Part shown: positions 49,353-59,678 of the stretch, one piece after another | How positions within the stretch are numbered: position 1 is the stretch's first letter | Layout: every line of letters begins with the position of its first letter | From: Occallatibacter savannae | GTDB taxonomy: Bacteria; Acidobacteriota; Terriglobia; Terriglobales; Acidobacteriaceae | Assembly (NCBI RefSeq): GCF_003131205.1 | Contig: NZ_QFFY01000003.1 | Coordinates: forward strand, 558,001 to 622,000 | Length of the DNA: 64,000 nt | Reading direction: 5' to 3' | Program-made: the position numbers and the translations under genes | The notes under the pieces: model-generated | Database searches by the model: none | What the model saw: only the letters and a program-made list of their open reading frames with translations | Told to the model about the DNA's origin: nothing

Positions 49353-51914
49353 CTACTCGATTCGCAATGCGCGCATCGGTTCAATGGTGGCAGCCCGGCG
49401 AGCGGGAACGAGCACAGCAACCGCAGCACACAGGGCAAGGACCAGCGATGCCGCGCTGATGGAGAGCGGATCGTACGCGCCGACTCCATAGAGCTGGCTG
49501 GCCATGAGGTGTCCTGCAAGCAAAGCGGCGGGGATGCCGAGCGCGAATCCGACGATGACCTGAACGAGCGCGCTGCGAAAGACCATGGCAACCACGCTGG
49601 TTCGCGTTGCGCCGAGCGCCATGCGGACTCCGATCTCGCTGGTGCGGCGAGCGACGAAGTACGACATGACACCGTAGAGCCCGACGGAAGCGAGGATCAA
49701 TGCGATGACGCCGAACAGGGTGGTGAGCCGGGAGAGCAGGCGATCCTGCGTGAAGTTGTCGGCGACCTGTGCGTCGAATGTGCCGACGCGCGTGATGGTC
49801 AGGTTGGGATCGATGGAGCGCAGGGTGCGTCTTGCGAGCTCTTCGATTTGCTGCTGCGGGTGGTTGAAGCTCAGGATGATGGAATCGGGATACATGGATC
49901 GCGATTCGCCGGTGATGATCTGCTTTTCTTTGAAGCCGTTGAACTGCTGCGTCATGGGACGCAGGAAGACGCGGCGCGGGACTTCGCGCGGGCTGTTGAT
50001 CTTGAAATCGGCGAAGACGCCGACGATTTCGAATGCGCCGCCGTATTCAACGGAGCCGACGCCGAAGTGCTTGCCGATGGGGTCCTCGTTGGGGAAGAAG
50101 CGCTTGACGAACGCCTGGTTGACGATTGCGATGGGCTGAGTGGCGGCGGTGTCCTGATCGCTGATGTTGCGTCCGTGCACCACGGAGACGCCGATCGCAT
50201 CTAGGAACCCGGGAGTGACGCGATCCCACGTGGACCAGCTTGCGTCATTGGGTTTCGGTGCGGCATGGCCCTGAACGAAGACTCCCTCACTCCAGTTGTT
50301 GCCGTCGAGCGGCGGATAGAGCGCGAGGGCCACGTGCGTAACGCCAGGAAGAGCCGAGAAGCGATTCTGGATCTCTCGATTCATCTCGGGGAGGCGCGGA
50401 ATGGTGTACCCCGCACCAGCGGGATCGAAGTGGACCACGTAGCGATTCGCGGTCTGGACGCCAAAGTTCTGGTGCTCGAGATTGCCAAGACTGCGCGTCA
50501 TCAGGATTGCGGCGGAGATGAGAACGACGGAGAGCATGGCCTGGACGACCACGAGGGCCTTTTGAGGCAGGCTGGAGCTGTCGCGGGTTGATCGATTGAC
50601 TCCGCGCAACGCCTCCGCCGGCTGCGCGTGGGACGACATCCACGCGGGGGCGATTGCGAAGAGCAGTCCAGTGATCAAAGAGACAGTGAACGCGAAGGCG
50701 AGAACGATGAAAGACGGGGTGGCATCGATCGCCATGTGCTCTGAAGCCGGGAAGGCGAGCGAGAGGATCATGCGAGAACCGAGATAGGCGACAGCAATGC
50801 CGGCGAGACCTCCGCAGCATGCGAGAAGTACGCTCTCGGTGATCATCTGCGAAACGAGCCGGGTGCGGGCCGCGCCCATGGACATGCGGATGGCGATTTC
50901 GCCGCGACGTGTGGTGGTGCGCGCGAGAAGCAGATTTGCGATGTTGGCGCAGGCGATGAGGAGCACGACTGTGGCCAGGATCATGAGCATGCGGATGCCG
51001 CGGCCGGTTTCGATCTGCAGGTTCTGGATGCCGCCGCCTGCGGGCGAGAGCACGACGTGCTGCTTGGCAATCTCAGACTGCGCGCCGAATGCGACGTAGA
51101 TGGGCCGCGTATTGAGGAACTGGCGAAGGCTCGTGGACAGTTTGGAAGTGAGGGCAGGAATGCTGGTTCCGGGACGAACGCGGCCGATGGGATAGAGCCA
51201 GTTCTGATCGCCGTTGTGCAGGATGGAGTTCGCGCCTTCGACGAGCGGCTCGTTGTTGATGGGGATCCAAATCGCGGGGGGATTGTTGGAGACGCGATCA
51301 CCGAAGAAGCCGGGCGGCGCTATGCCGGCGACTGTGAATGGATGAGTTTGAATGAAGACGGTTGAACCGACGACACTGGGGTCGCCGCCGAAGTCTCCCT
51401 GCCAGGACGCATAGCTTAGGACAAGTACCGGTGCTGCGCCGGGCTGATCGTCTGCCGCGGAGAAGACGCGGCCCATGTACGGGCCGATGCCGAAGGTGGT
51501 GAAGAAATTGCCGGTGACATACTCGGTGCGCAGATTTTTGGTGTCCTGCTCGCCGCGGCGAACGTAGGCGGAATTCTGTCCAGACTGGACTGCGGCGAGT
51601 TGTTCGAACTCAGGCGCCGTGTCGCGCAGCTGGCGATAGAGATCGTAAGAGAAGATGGCGAAGTCGCCGTTGTCGTTCTGGAATCCGCCATCGACGCAGC
51701 AGTCGTCTGTGTCGCCGATGCGGTAGAGCTGCCTGGGATCGTTGACGGGGAGGCGGCGGAGAAGGATTTGCTGCACCAGCGTGAAGATGGCGGTATTGGC
51801 GCCTATGCCGAGGGCTAACGTGACGATCGCGGTGAAGGTGAAGCCTGGGGATTTGCGCAACTGGCGCAGCGCGTAGCGAACGTCCTGCAGCGTGTTGTGG
51901 ATGAAACGACTCAT
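49353..51914 (-). CDS. ADOP-type ABC permease (copy B)
   Basis: Second duplicated MacB/FtsX permease, 853 residues. It has the same plan as copy A: LRQLRKSPGFTFTAIVTLALGIGANTAIFT at TM1, MacB core, FtsX, core, FtsX, and the C-terminal RAATIEPMRALRIE. The periplasmic domain holds a distinct acidic, cysteine-containing insert near residue 75 (GDTDDCCVDGG) not seen in copies A and C, which could alter substrate or disulfide state. It begins 48 bp after copy C and ends 11 bp before copy A. Confidence 0.94.
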   Translation of the reverse strand: MSRFIHNTLQDVRYALRQLRKSPGFTFTAIVTLALGIGANTAIFTLVQQILLRRLPVNDPRQLYRIGDTDDCCVDGGFQNDNGDFAIFSYDLYRQLRDTAPEFEQLAAVQSGQNSAYVRRGEQDTKNLRTEYVTGNFFTTFGIGPYMGRVFSAADDQPGAAPVLVLSYASWQGDFGGDPSVVGSTVFIQTHPFTVAGIAPPGFFGDRVSNNPPAIWIPINNEPLVEGANSILHNGDQNWLYPIGRVRPGTSIPALTSKLSTSLRQFLNTRPIYVAFGAQSEIAKQHVVLSPAGGGIQNLQIETGRGIRMLMILATVVLLIACANIANLLLARTTTRRGEIAIRMSMGAARTRLVSQMITESVLLACCGGLAGIAVAYLGSRMILSLAFPASEHMAIDATPSFIVLAFAFTVSLITGLLFAIAPAWMSSHAQPAEALRGVNRSTRDSSSLPQKALVVVQAMLSVVLISAAILMTRSLGNLEHQNFGVQTANRYVVHFDPAGAGYTIPRLPEMNREIQNRFSALPGVTHVALALYPPLDGNNWSEGVFVQGHAAPKPNDASWSTWDRVTPGFLDAIGVSVVHGRNISDQDTAATQPIAIVNQAFVKRFFPNEDPIGKHFGVGSVEYGGAFEIVGVFADFKINSPREVPRRVFLRPMTQQFNGFKEKQIITGESRSMYPDSIILSFNHPQQQIEELARRTLRSIDPNLTITRVGTFDAQVADNFTQDRLLSRLTTLFGVIALILASVGLYGVMSYFVARRTSEIGVRMALGATRTSVVAMVFRSALVQVIVGFALGIPAALLAGHLMASQLYGVGAYDPLSISAASLVLALCAAVAVLVPARRAATIEPMRALRIE

Positions 51915-51962
51915 TCCGATTCAACTCCGGGGAAGATTGGCCTGGATCGATCGCGTGCAAAA

Positions 51963-54413
51963 CTACTCGGTTCGCAATGCCTGCATTGGCTCGATGCCGG
52001 CTGCACGCCGCGCGGGTGCGACGCCGGCCAGCAGGACGGTAAGGATCAGCGCAACTGCCGCAAGAGAAAAGCTGATGGGATCAAATGGAGCAACGTTGAA
52101 GAGCATGGAGCGCAAGAGGCGCACTCCGGCGATGGATCCTGCGCCGCCGACGATGAGGCCGACGAGAATGACGCTCGCGGAGCCTTGCAGAACCAGGCGG
52201 AAGATCCCGCTGCGCGAAGAGCCCAGCGCCATGCGGACAGCGAACTCGCGATTGCGTTCAATAACGGAGTAGGCCATTACGGCGTAGAGGCCCATCATCG
52301 CGACGAGAACGCTGCAGAGGGCGTAGACGCCGAGCAGTTCGGCGGGGATGCGGGAGATCTGATATTGCTGGCCGGTGACGTCGTCGAGGGTGCGGAGTTG
52401 CTCGATGGGAAGGAACGGATCGAGCGCTGCGACAGTTCGGCGAAGCTGGCCTGGGAGTCCGGCGGCGGCATTCTGCGCGTGGACTGCGACGATGGCGTAG
52501 CCGTATCCCGATTTGCCCTGCAGCATGGGAAGAAAGACGAGAGGATCGTGATCGGTGTTGTCAGGGCTGTGATAGGCAAACTCGGGCGCGATGCCGATGA
52601 TCTGGCGGGGGAGCTTGTCGATCACGATGGTGCTGCCGATCGCGTTGCCTCTGGGCCAGTAGCGCTGGGCCATCACGGTGTTCACGATCGCGACCTTGGG
52701 AGAATTCTCGTTATCGGAAGCGGCGAAATCGCGTCCTTGCTGAAGCACTATGCCCATGGTCCGGAAGAAATCCGGACCGTCGAAGTCCGCTACCACCTGA
52801 GTATCTTCGCCCTTAGCGGGAACGTGGCCCGGCACGCTGAAATCACGCGTGTTGCCGGAGCCCCAGTCTCCCATGGGCAGGTGCGAGGCCACCGTGGCCG
52901 ATGTGACGCCCGGCGACGTGCGAAGACGGTCGAGAAGAGTCGTCAAGAAGATGCGAGCGCGGTTGTCATCGTACCCGGAACGAGAGAGATCGACGATTGC
53001 CGTAATGGTATTGCTGCGGTCGAATCCCACCGGGCGATTGAAAATGTTGAGTGCCGTACGCGTCAGCAATCCGCAGCAGGCGAGGACAATAAAGCAAACC
53101 CCAAGCTGAATGCCCAGCAGGATGCGCTGTCCGTAACGCTTGCGGCTCGCTCCAGCAACCGATGTGGCACCCTCGTGCAGGGCCTCGCGCTGCGAGACAC
53201 GCAACGACTGGCGGATGGGATACATGCCACAGACGAGCGTGATGACGATCGCGAGTGAGGCGACGAAGAGCGTGATGCGGTAGTCGCTGTGCAGATTGAA
53301 GGCAAGCGAGAAACCAAGATTCGGCAGGAGAGCGTAAACCGAGCGGGAAATGACGATGCTTGCGGCCCATCCGGCCAGAGCGCCGGTGAGGGCGAGCAGG
53401 CCCGTTTCAACGAGCACCTGGCGGGCGATGCGGGCGGGCTTCGCGCCGAGAGCGGTGCGGATCGCAACTTCGCGGCGGCGACGGGCAGCATGCTGGCCGA
53501 GGAGCGACGCGATGTTGATGCAGACCAGAAGCATCAGAAGACATGAGGCGCCGAACAGAACGGGCAGCTCATAGCCGACGACGCCAAAAAAGCCCTTCTG
53601 CATATGCGACGAGTCGTCGAGGTTCAAATCCCAGCTGTTGTACTGATCGTTGTGCTGGGCAAGCGCAAAGGAACGGGCGAGCGTATGCAGTTCCGCTTCG
53701 GCGCTCTTGTCGCTTACGCCTGGGCGCACGCGTACGACGACCTGGAGTCCCTGATGCAGGAGCGGATCTGCAGGAGCATCGGCCGAGAGATCGCGTCCGG
53801 CTGAGAGCGGGACCCAGGCTTGCTCGGCGATGCCGCCATAGATACCGGCGAATTCGCGCGGCGCTACACCGACAACGGTGAATGCGTGTTTGTTGATGGA
53901 GATGACGCGACCGGCAAGCGAGGGGTCTGCGTTGAACCGGTCGCGCCACAAGCCGTCAGAGAGGACAATCGCGTCCATCGAGCCATACGCGCGGTCGTTC
54001 GCGTTGGGAGCGAAGAACGTTCCAATCTCAGGCTTGAGTCCGAGGAGCTGGAAGTAGTTCGCCGAGACGATTCCGCCGTTGATCGCCTGCGGCTGGGTGT
54101 TGGGGAGGGCCAGGTTGAGTGTTGTGAACTCGAAGGCAGCCGCTTCGCTGAAGGAGCGCGACTGCTGACGAATGAACTGCAGCTGGTCGTAGTGGACGGA
54201 GTATCCATTGCTGCCTAGCACCGTGGCGGAGATGAAGCGCAGTGATCGCGCATCCCTGACCTGCGGCCAAGGATTGAACAGGACTGCATTGGTCCACGTG
54301 GCAACCGTGGTGAGGCCGCCGATGCCCAGCGCAAGCGTGAGCACCGCCGTAAGCGTGAAGCCAGGCGACATGCGCAGCTGGCGTACCGCATAACGCAAGT
54401 CCTGGCCGAACAC
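51963..54413 (-). CDS. ADOP-type ABC permease (copy C)
   Basis: Third duplicated MacB/FtsX permease, 816 residues, starting with GTG 54413 one base after the stop of the upstream ATPase gene. N-terminal DLRYAVRQLRMSPGF, two core/FtsX modules and the C-terminal RAAGIEPMQALRTE are intact. It is the most divergent of the three at its first periplasmic domain (TWTNAVLFNPWPQVRDAR). The tight junction suggests this copy is the primary partner of the ATPase at 54415-55134. Confidence 0.94.
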   Translation of the reverse strand: MFGQDLRYAVRQLRMSPGFTLTAVLTLALGIGGLTTVATWTNAVLFNPWPQVRDARSLRFISATVLGSNGYSVHYDQLQFIRQQSRSFSEAAAFEFTTLNLALPNTQPQAINGGIVSANYFQLLGLKPEIGTFFAPNANDRAYGSMDAIVLSDGLWRDRFNADPSLAGRVISINKHAFTVVGVAPREFAGIYGGIAEQAWVPLSAGRDLSADAPADPLLHQGLQVVVRVRPGVSDKSAEAELHTLARSFALAQHNDQYNSWDLNLDDSSHMQKGFFGVVGYELPVLFGASCLLMLLVCINIASLLGQHAARRRREVAIRTALGAKPARIARQVLVETGLLALTGALAGWAASIVISRSVYALLPNLGFSLAFNLHSDYRITLFVASLAIVITLVCGMYPIRQSLRVSQREALHEGATSVAGASRKRYGQRILLGIQLGVCFIVLACCGLLTRTALNIFNRPVGFDRSNTITAIVDLSRSGYDDNRARIFLTTLLDRLRTSPGVTSATVASHLPMGDWGSGNTRDFSVPGHVPAKGEDTQVVADFDGPDFFRTMGIVLQQGRDFAASDNENSPKVAIVNTVMAQRYWPRGNAIGSTIVIDKLPRQIIGIAPEFAYHSPDNTDHDPLVFLPMLQGKSGYGYAIVAVHAQNAAAGLPGQLRRTVAALDPFLPIEQLRTLDDVTGQQYQISRIPAELLGVYALCSVLVAMMGLYAVMAYSVIERNREFAVRMALGSSRSGIFRLVLQGSASVILVGLIVGGAGSIAGVRLLRSMLFNVAPFDPISFSLAAVALILTVLLAGVAPARRAAGIEPMQALRTE

Positions 54414-54414
54414 T

Positions 54415-55134
<720 letters not shown>

Positions 55135-55156
55135 CCAATCCCCCTCGTGTGTGAGT

Positions 55157-55184
55157 TGTCAGTGATCAGTTTTCAGTGATCAGA
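55157..55184. repeat. Heptamer tract inside the efflux operon
   Basis: Four 7-bp units TCAGTGA, TCAGTTT, TCAGTGA, TCAGAAG between the adaptor and ATPase genes. Same family as the tract in dusB. Confidence 0.8.
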
Positions 55185-55232
55185 AGACGTACGTGCCTGA
55201 TTGCTGAACTGTTCCTGAAATCGATTCGCCTG

Positions 55233-56504
55233 TTACTCGAGGCGAATGCGATCGACGTTGTCGTAGCGCGACATGTCAGAAAGGATGACGGTGTCGCCTT
55301 CATTCAGTCCTTCAATTACTTGGATCTCGTTTACCGATGCGCGGCCCACCTTTACCTGAACGCGAACGGCGCCTTTGTGGTCAGGCGATTCCTTGAAGAG
55401 GCTCAGAGTTGAGTTCTCATTGCCCAGCGCCGGACGACCTACCTTGAGAACGTCATGCAGTTTCTCGAGATCGATCGTGCCGTCCACACTCAGGTTCGGA
55501 ACCGCTCCCGGTGGAAGAGCTCCATCCAGTTGTACGTCAACGGTACGCGTTCCGTTCACAACTGCCGGATCGATTCGAGTGACGTGGCCCGGAATGACGC
55601 CGTTGTGCGTGTCGACTGAGGCAGGAAGACCGACGGAGATATCGCGCGCCTGGGTTTCAGCGATTTGCAGTGCGGCCTTGAGCTTGTCCTGCTGAATGAC
55701 TTCGGCAACTGAGGTTCCGGCGAGGACGTGCTGGCCCACCTGAACGGGCGTGGCCAGAGGAGCAACGACACCGGCGATTCCGGCTTTGACCTGGAGAGCG
55801 CCGGACTGCTTCTGATAGAGGGCGAGCAGTGCCTTGGCCTGATCGATTTTGGTTTGCGCGGAGGAAAGCTGGACCTCGATGTTCTTCTCGTTGAGCTCGA
55901 GATTCTGCAGACTGAGCTTGTGCTGCGCGCCAAGCTGATCGGCGGTGCTCTTCGACTTCTCGTAGGCGACGCCTGAGATCACGCCGAGCTTGTTGAGCTG
56001 CTCGTCGATCTTGGCCTGACGCTCGTCGGTGCTGGCGTCAGTGGCCACCTGCGCGGCCGCGATCTTCTTCTCCATCAGGGTGCTTTGGAGGGTGGCCTGC
56101 TTGTCCTTGTAGTCGGCCTCGGCGGCTTTGACCTGAAGTTGAGCGTCTTGAAGCTTCTGCTCGACTTCGGGAGCGACCATGTCCATGAGGATGGTGTCGG
56201 GCTTGACGATCGTTCCGGGAAGGACGCGGATGCGGACGACTGTGGCGTCGGTGAGAGCAGGAATGAGTTCGATAGAGTCTTCACGCGGCACCAGGAGGCC
56301 GGTGGAGCCGCGGACCTGGCGGATCATGTCGCCGCGCTTTACGGTGTCTGGCCATACGGTTGAAGCATCGACGACGGGAGCCGCCGGCTTGAGCCGGGAA
56401 ACCAGAACCACCGCGACCGTAAGAACCACCACCCCGATGCCGGCCCAAACGATGAGGCGGCGCTGCTTTTGCTTCTTCAAATCTGGCCGTGCGATATCCA
56501 TCAC
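55233..56504 (-). CDS. HlyD/MacA-type periplasmic adaptor subunit
   Basis: Membrane-fusion protein of 423 residues that would bridge the ABC permeases and the TolC-like channel. A basic cytoplasmic start is followed by one helix (about 17-37), a beta-barrel and lipoyl half (about 55-105), a long coiled-coil hairpin (about 110-215), the second lipoyl half (KAGIAGVVAPLATPVQVGQHV) and C-terminal barrel domains ending VSRASVNE-type MP repeats (GLNEGDTVILS). The frame offers GTG 56504 and ATG 56501. Neither has a ribosome-binding site; the preceding bases are pyrimidine-rich (CTCCTCCCC) and the predicted sigma-54 start site falls 1-4 bases before, so the message may be leaderless. First gene of the operon. 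Confidence 0.92.
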   Translation of the reverse strand: MMDIARPDLKKQKQRRLIVWAGIGVVVLTVAVVLVSRLKPAAPVVDASTVWPDTVKRGDMIRQVRGSTGLLVPREDSIELIPALTDATVVRIRVLPGTIVKPDTILMDMVAPEVEQKLQDAQLQVKAAEADYKDKQATLQSTLMEKKIAAAQVATDASTDERQAKIDEQLNKLGVISGVAYEKSKSTADQLGAQHKLSLQNLELNEKNIEVQLSSAQTKIDQAKALLALYQKQSGALQVKAGIAGVVAPLATPVQVGQHVLAGTSVAEVIQQDKLKAALQIAETQARDISVGLPASVDTHNGVIPGHVTRIDPAVVNGTRTVDVQLDGALPPGAVPNLSVDGTIDLEKLHDVLKVGRPALGNENSTLSLFKESPDHKGAVRVQVKVGRASVNEIQVIEGLNEGDTVILSDMSRYDNVDRIRLE

Positions 56505-56514
56505 GGGGAGGAGA

Positions 56515-56532
56515 TTGCACTTGCCGTGCCAA
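56515..56532 (-). promoter_or_regulatory. Sigma-54 (-24/-12) promoter of the efflux operon
   Basis: The minus strand reads TTGGCACGGCAAGTGCAA. The invariant GG and GC are separated by exactly 10 bp, and TGGCACG-N4-NTGCA matches the consensus except G for T at the first -12 base. The predicted start site is around 56505, next to the adaptor's GTG/ATG. Confidence 0.78.
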
Positions 56533-56622
56533 AACGAAGGCTCGTTGGGACACTCGAAACAAAAGGCTTATGAGGGGTAAGGCTTTGATGAAAAGGGGCT
56601 TGATGTGACCGGTGAGTGACCG

Positions 56623-56644
56623 CACTGTTCGATATCGGACAGTG
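56623..56644. promoter_or_regulatory. 22-bp palindrome, probable enhancer site for the NtrC-type regulator
   Basis: CACTGT...ACAGTG arms around a CGATATCG centre, symmetric at 10 of 11 base pairs. It is centred about 115 bp upstream of the predicted start site, the usual range for a sigma-54 activator binding site. Confidence 0.65.
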
Positions 56645-56659
56645 AAAGACGGGAAGGAT

Positions 56660-56685
56660 GCGGCCGTCCGGGGGAAGACGGCCGC
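56660..56685 (-). terminator. Terminator hairpin after the propeller gene
   Basis: GCGGCCGTC / GACGGCCGC, a 9-bp perfect stem with an 8-nt loop, 13 bp after the stop codon of the gene at 56698-58143. The minus-strand side continues into a pyrimidine-rich stretch. It would also keep readthrough out of the enhancer region. Confidence 0.75.
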
Positions 56686-56697
56686 AGGCGACGCCTG

Positions 56698-58143
56698 TTA
56701 TTTGACGGTGATGTCGCGGGTGGCTGTCACCTTGGTTCCCGCTGTATTGCGCGCGACAAAGGTGAGGTGATAGGAGCCGGCTGCGAGCGAAACGGACTGA
56801 TTCATGACGCCGCTGTTGTCCACACTGGCCAGCTTGGTGCTGCCCGACCACAGTTCGAAGCGGTAGACTCCGCCGCTTACCGTTGCCGCTGCATTGACCT
56901 GCACCGGGGAGGAGACGCTGGCGTTTTCTGCAGGCGAGCAGACGTTGACGCCATTGCCGGAAGGGGCTGAACACGACGTTGAGGTACGGCTGACAACGAT
57001 CATGTTGAGGGGATTCGTGATGGAGTACGAGGAGTTCTGGGTGACGGACGTTGAGGTCACCGTGAAGACGTAGATCTTATTCAAAGAGCGGGAGATTGCA
57101 TAGAGGTGGTTGCTGCTGTCCCAGGCTGCATCGTCAATCGGCGTACCCGTGAGAATCTTCTTAAAGAGGGTCAGAGGAGAGGCGCCGTTGAAGTTGTATA
57201 TCTCGATCCCGTTTCCTGCGCCACCAACCCCGTCCCCCGCATTCGCATAGAGCGCAAACATTTTTCCATCCTTAGAAAAGGTGGAGAAGGGTCCGGAAAG
57301 CGCTGACGTCGGCATGTTGCTGGAGGTGTTGGTTGTAGAAAGATTTCCGTTCGAATCGACTGTGTAGCTTCCTAGTTGAGGCGGATTGGAATCGTTGGGA
57401 TAGAGCTGAAGGACGACGTAGTTTCCGGTCGGAGAAGCGTCAGGATGGCGCGCCGTATACTGACCAGCACCACCATCGAGGGTAGGGAAATTCTGCCCCA
57501 GGTTACTCAGGGTCTGAAGAGTGCCCGAACTCTCACGCATGAAGCCGATCGTTGAGTTGTTATGGCCCGAGAACTCGTCGGCATAGGCAAACGTGTCGGT
57601 TCCGAGGATCGATGGACTGGTCGTACCGGCTCCACTCCCGACGCTAACTTCGGTGTCGCCTACGAATGTGAGAGTACCGCCGCTGTTGGCCTTGTAGGTC
57701 TGATACGCCGTGCAGGTGCCATCGCCGCCGTTCCATAACAGGACATAGACGTACTGCCCACTATGGTCGAGAACGCCGCCATTCAGACCACTCGTTCCGT
57801 ATCCGCAAAAGCCACCCGCATAGTTGAATAGCGGGATCTGCGATACCTGCGCACCGATGGCTCCGTTTGATCCGACGGCATAGGCGTGAAGTGTGGTCTT
57901 GCCGAGCGTGAAGAACTGCGACTTGTTGCTGCCGATGATTGCGGTGCCGGGCTTGAAGGGCGAGCCTGAAATTGCGGTGAGCTGGCCGCTGGATGAGGCG
58001 CTGTAGCCATAGACGGGTCCGTTCGATGCAGTCGATTGCACATAGATATAGGCCGACTGAGCCTGGGTTGGGGGAGCGGCGAGGAGCGCTGAGACGAGCA
58101 CAAAGGAACTGGCAACGCCGAGATTCCTGACCGATGGCATCAT
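56698..58143 (-). CDS. Exported beta-propeller protein with C-terminal Ig-like domain
   Basis: A 481-residue secreted protein: signal peptide (about 1-28, ending in TQAQ), a 6-phosphogluconolactonase-like seven-bladed propeller (about 30-375, with repeats such as AYIYVQSTASNGPVYGYS and HLYAISRSLNKIYVFTV) and a C-terminal Ig-like domain (about 395-481, VNVCSPAENASVSSPVQVNAAA). It is Ser/Thr/Gly-rich like many acidobacterial secreted propellers. Enzymatic activity is not supported by any recognised catalytic residue. AGGAGA precedes ATG 58143. Confidence 0.8.
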   Translation of the reverse strand: MMPSVRNLGVASSFVLVSALLAAPPTQAQSAYIYVQSTASNGPVYGYSASSSGQLTAISGSPFKPGTAIIGSNKSQFFTLGKTTLHAYAVGSNGAIGAQVSQIPLFNYAGGFCGYGTSGLNGGVLDHSGQYVYVLLWNGGDGTCTAYQTYKANSGGTLTFVGDTEVSVGSGAGTTSPSILGTDTFAYADEFSGHNNSTIGFMRESSGTLQTLSNLGQNFPTLDGGAGQYTARHPDASPTGNYVVLQLYPNDSNPPQLGSYTVDSNGNLSTTNTSSNMPTSALSGPFSTFSKDGKMFALYANAGDGVGGAGNGIEIYNFNGASPLTLFKKILTGTPIDDAAWDSSNHLYAISRSLNKIYVFTVTSTSVTQNSSYSITNPLNMIVVSRTSTSCSAPSGNGVNVCSPAENASVSSPVQVNAAATVSGGVYRFELWSGSTKLASVDNSGVMNQSVSLAAGSYHLTFVARNTAGTKVTATRDITVK

Positions 58144-58347
58144 GGAGAGTCTCCTGTATGTATTGGCCGCTTTTCAGGGTCTTCTGGGGAAGGAGGTGCA
58201 CGAGTAAAAGGGGCCAACCTGGCCTACCGGCGAGCGGACGTACACCCGGAGAAGCTGAACTACTTAGAACCGGAACGTGGTTGGGCCGTTGTCCTCGGCT
58301 GTGGGGTTACTCCATGACAATTCGGTAATGTCGCAGGCTTTACTCCG

Positions 58348-59535
58348 CTAGGGGAGTTCCACGGCCAGCGCCACTGCGCTCCCACCGCCGAGGCAGAGCG
58401 ACGCAATTCCTCGTTTTGCGCCGCGGTCTGCCATGGCATAGATGAGCTTGACGAGGACTGCGGCGCCGCTGGCGCCTATGGGATGTCCCATGGCGACGGC
58501 ACCGCCGTAGACATTGACCTTCCCCTGATCGAGGCCGAGATCGTGGATGACAGCGAGCGCCTGAACGCTGAAGGCCTCGTTCAATTCGAACAGGTCGATG
58601 GAAGCGAGAGACCATCCGGCCTTCGCGACGACTTTGCGAATGGCGTCGATCGGCGCGAGAGAAAACCACTCGGGCTCGCGACCGGCGCCGGCCTGCGCAC
58701 GGATCACTACAAGGGGCTGGCGGCCCAGTTCCCTTGCCTTCTCGGCGGTGGTGACGACGAGGGCGGCGGCGCCATCGCTGATGCCTGGGGCGTTACCGGC
58801 TGTTATCGTGCCACCCTGCTTGAATGCGGGCTTGAGTTTGGCGAGCACCTGAACGGTGGTGTCGGGGCGAATGGCTTCGTCGGAATCGAAGGCGCGGGGG
58901 GCTTCGCCTTTCTTTGCGGGAGGCACCTCGACGGGCAGGATCTGCGCGCGGAAGCGGGCCTCGGCAGTGGCTGCTGCCGCACGGCGATGCGACTCTGCGG
59001 CGAAGGCGTCCTGCTCTTCGCGGCTGATGTTGTACTTCTCCGCGACCATCTCAGCGGCTCCGCCCATGTGGAACTGGTTGTAGACGTCCCAAAGGCCGTC
59101 ATGGATCATGACGTCGATGAGGTTGCCGTTGCCCATGCGATAGCCGGAGCGCGCCTGCTGGAGGAGGTAAGGCGCGTTAGACATGGACTCCATGCCGCCG
59201 GCGACGACGATTTCAGAATCGCCGGTCTGAATGGCCTGTGCTGCGAGGGAGACGGCGCGGAGTCCGGAGCCGCAGACCTGATTGACGGTGAGGGCTCCGA
59301 CGCTGGGCGGGAGACCTCCGCGGATAACGGCCTGGCGCGCGGGGCTCTGGCCGAGCCCGGCCTGCAGGACACAGCCCATGATGCAGTCGTCCACACTGGC
59401 GGGGTCCACACCGGCACGCTTTACCGCTTCGCTGACCACCAGCGCCCCGAGTTGGGGCGAGGTGTAGGACTGCAGAGAGCCCTGAAATTTGCCGATTGGC
59501 GTGCGAACTGCCGATAGGATGACTGCCTCTGTCAT
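58348..59535 (-). CDS. Acetyl-CoA C-acetyltransferase (thiolase)
   Basis: Cytoplasmic thiolase of 395 residues that condenses or cleaves acetoacetyl-CoA. The acylated cysteine is C88 in [11 protein letters not shown], the histidine is in GHPIGASGA (about 350) and the second cysteine in [10 protein letters not shown] (about 383), so the catalytic set is complete. It is of the biosynthetic/degradative AtoB/PhaA type; the pathway cannot be assigned because no partner genes are adjacent. GGGAG six bases before ATG 59535 decides the start over an in-frame ATG six codons upstream. Confidence 0.95.
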   Translation of the reverse strand: MTEAVILSAVRTPIGKFQGSLQSYTSPQLGALVVSEAVKRAGVDPASVDDCIMGCVLQAGLGQSPARQAVIRGGLPPSVGALTVNQVCGSGLRAVSLAAQAIQTGDSEIVVAGGMESMSNAPYLLQQARSGYRMGNGNLIDVMIHDGLWDVYNQFHMGGAAEMVAEKYNISREEQDAFAAESHRRAAAATAEARFRAQILPVEVPPAKKGEAPRAFDSDEAIRPDTTVQVLAKLKPAFKQGGTITAGNAPGISDGAAALVVTTAEKARELGRQPLVVIRAQAGAGREPEWFSLAPIDAIRKVVAKAGWSLASIDLFELNEAFSVQALAVIHDLGLDQGKVNVYGGAVAMGHPIGASGAAVLVKLIYAMADRGAKRGIASLCLGGGSAVALAVELP

Positions 59536-59678
59536 TTGAAGCTCCCGTGACATAAGAAATCATACGTGGTTCGTCATCTGATCGGATTCCAGCGAGGGTG
59601 AAGCGGCTGCCTGTTAAGGAGCTGCGTAAACGGTACCAACGTGGGGACGGCGAGCGTTTATTGCGGGCCTTTGGCTGA

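Noticed and set aside
53570..53660. tRNA T-loop-like GGTTCAAATCC on the plus strand
   Set aside because: It lies inside the copy C permease coding sequence, and no acceptor, D or anticodon stems can be formed around it.
46819..54413. Three similar permease genes as an assembly duplication
   Set aside because: They differ throughout in sequence, length and periplasmic inserts, so they are diverged paralogues, not copies of one read-through.
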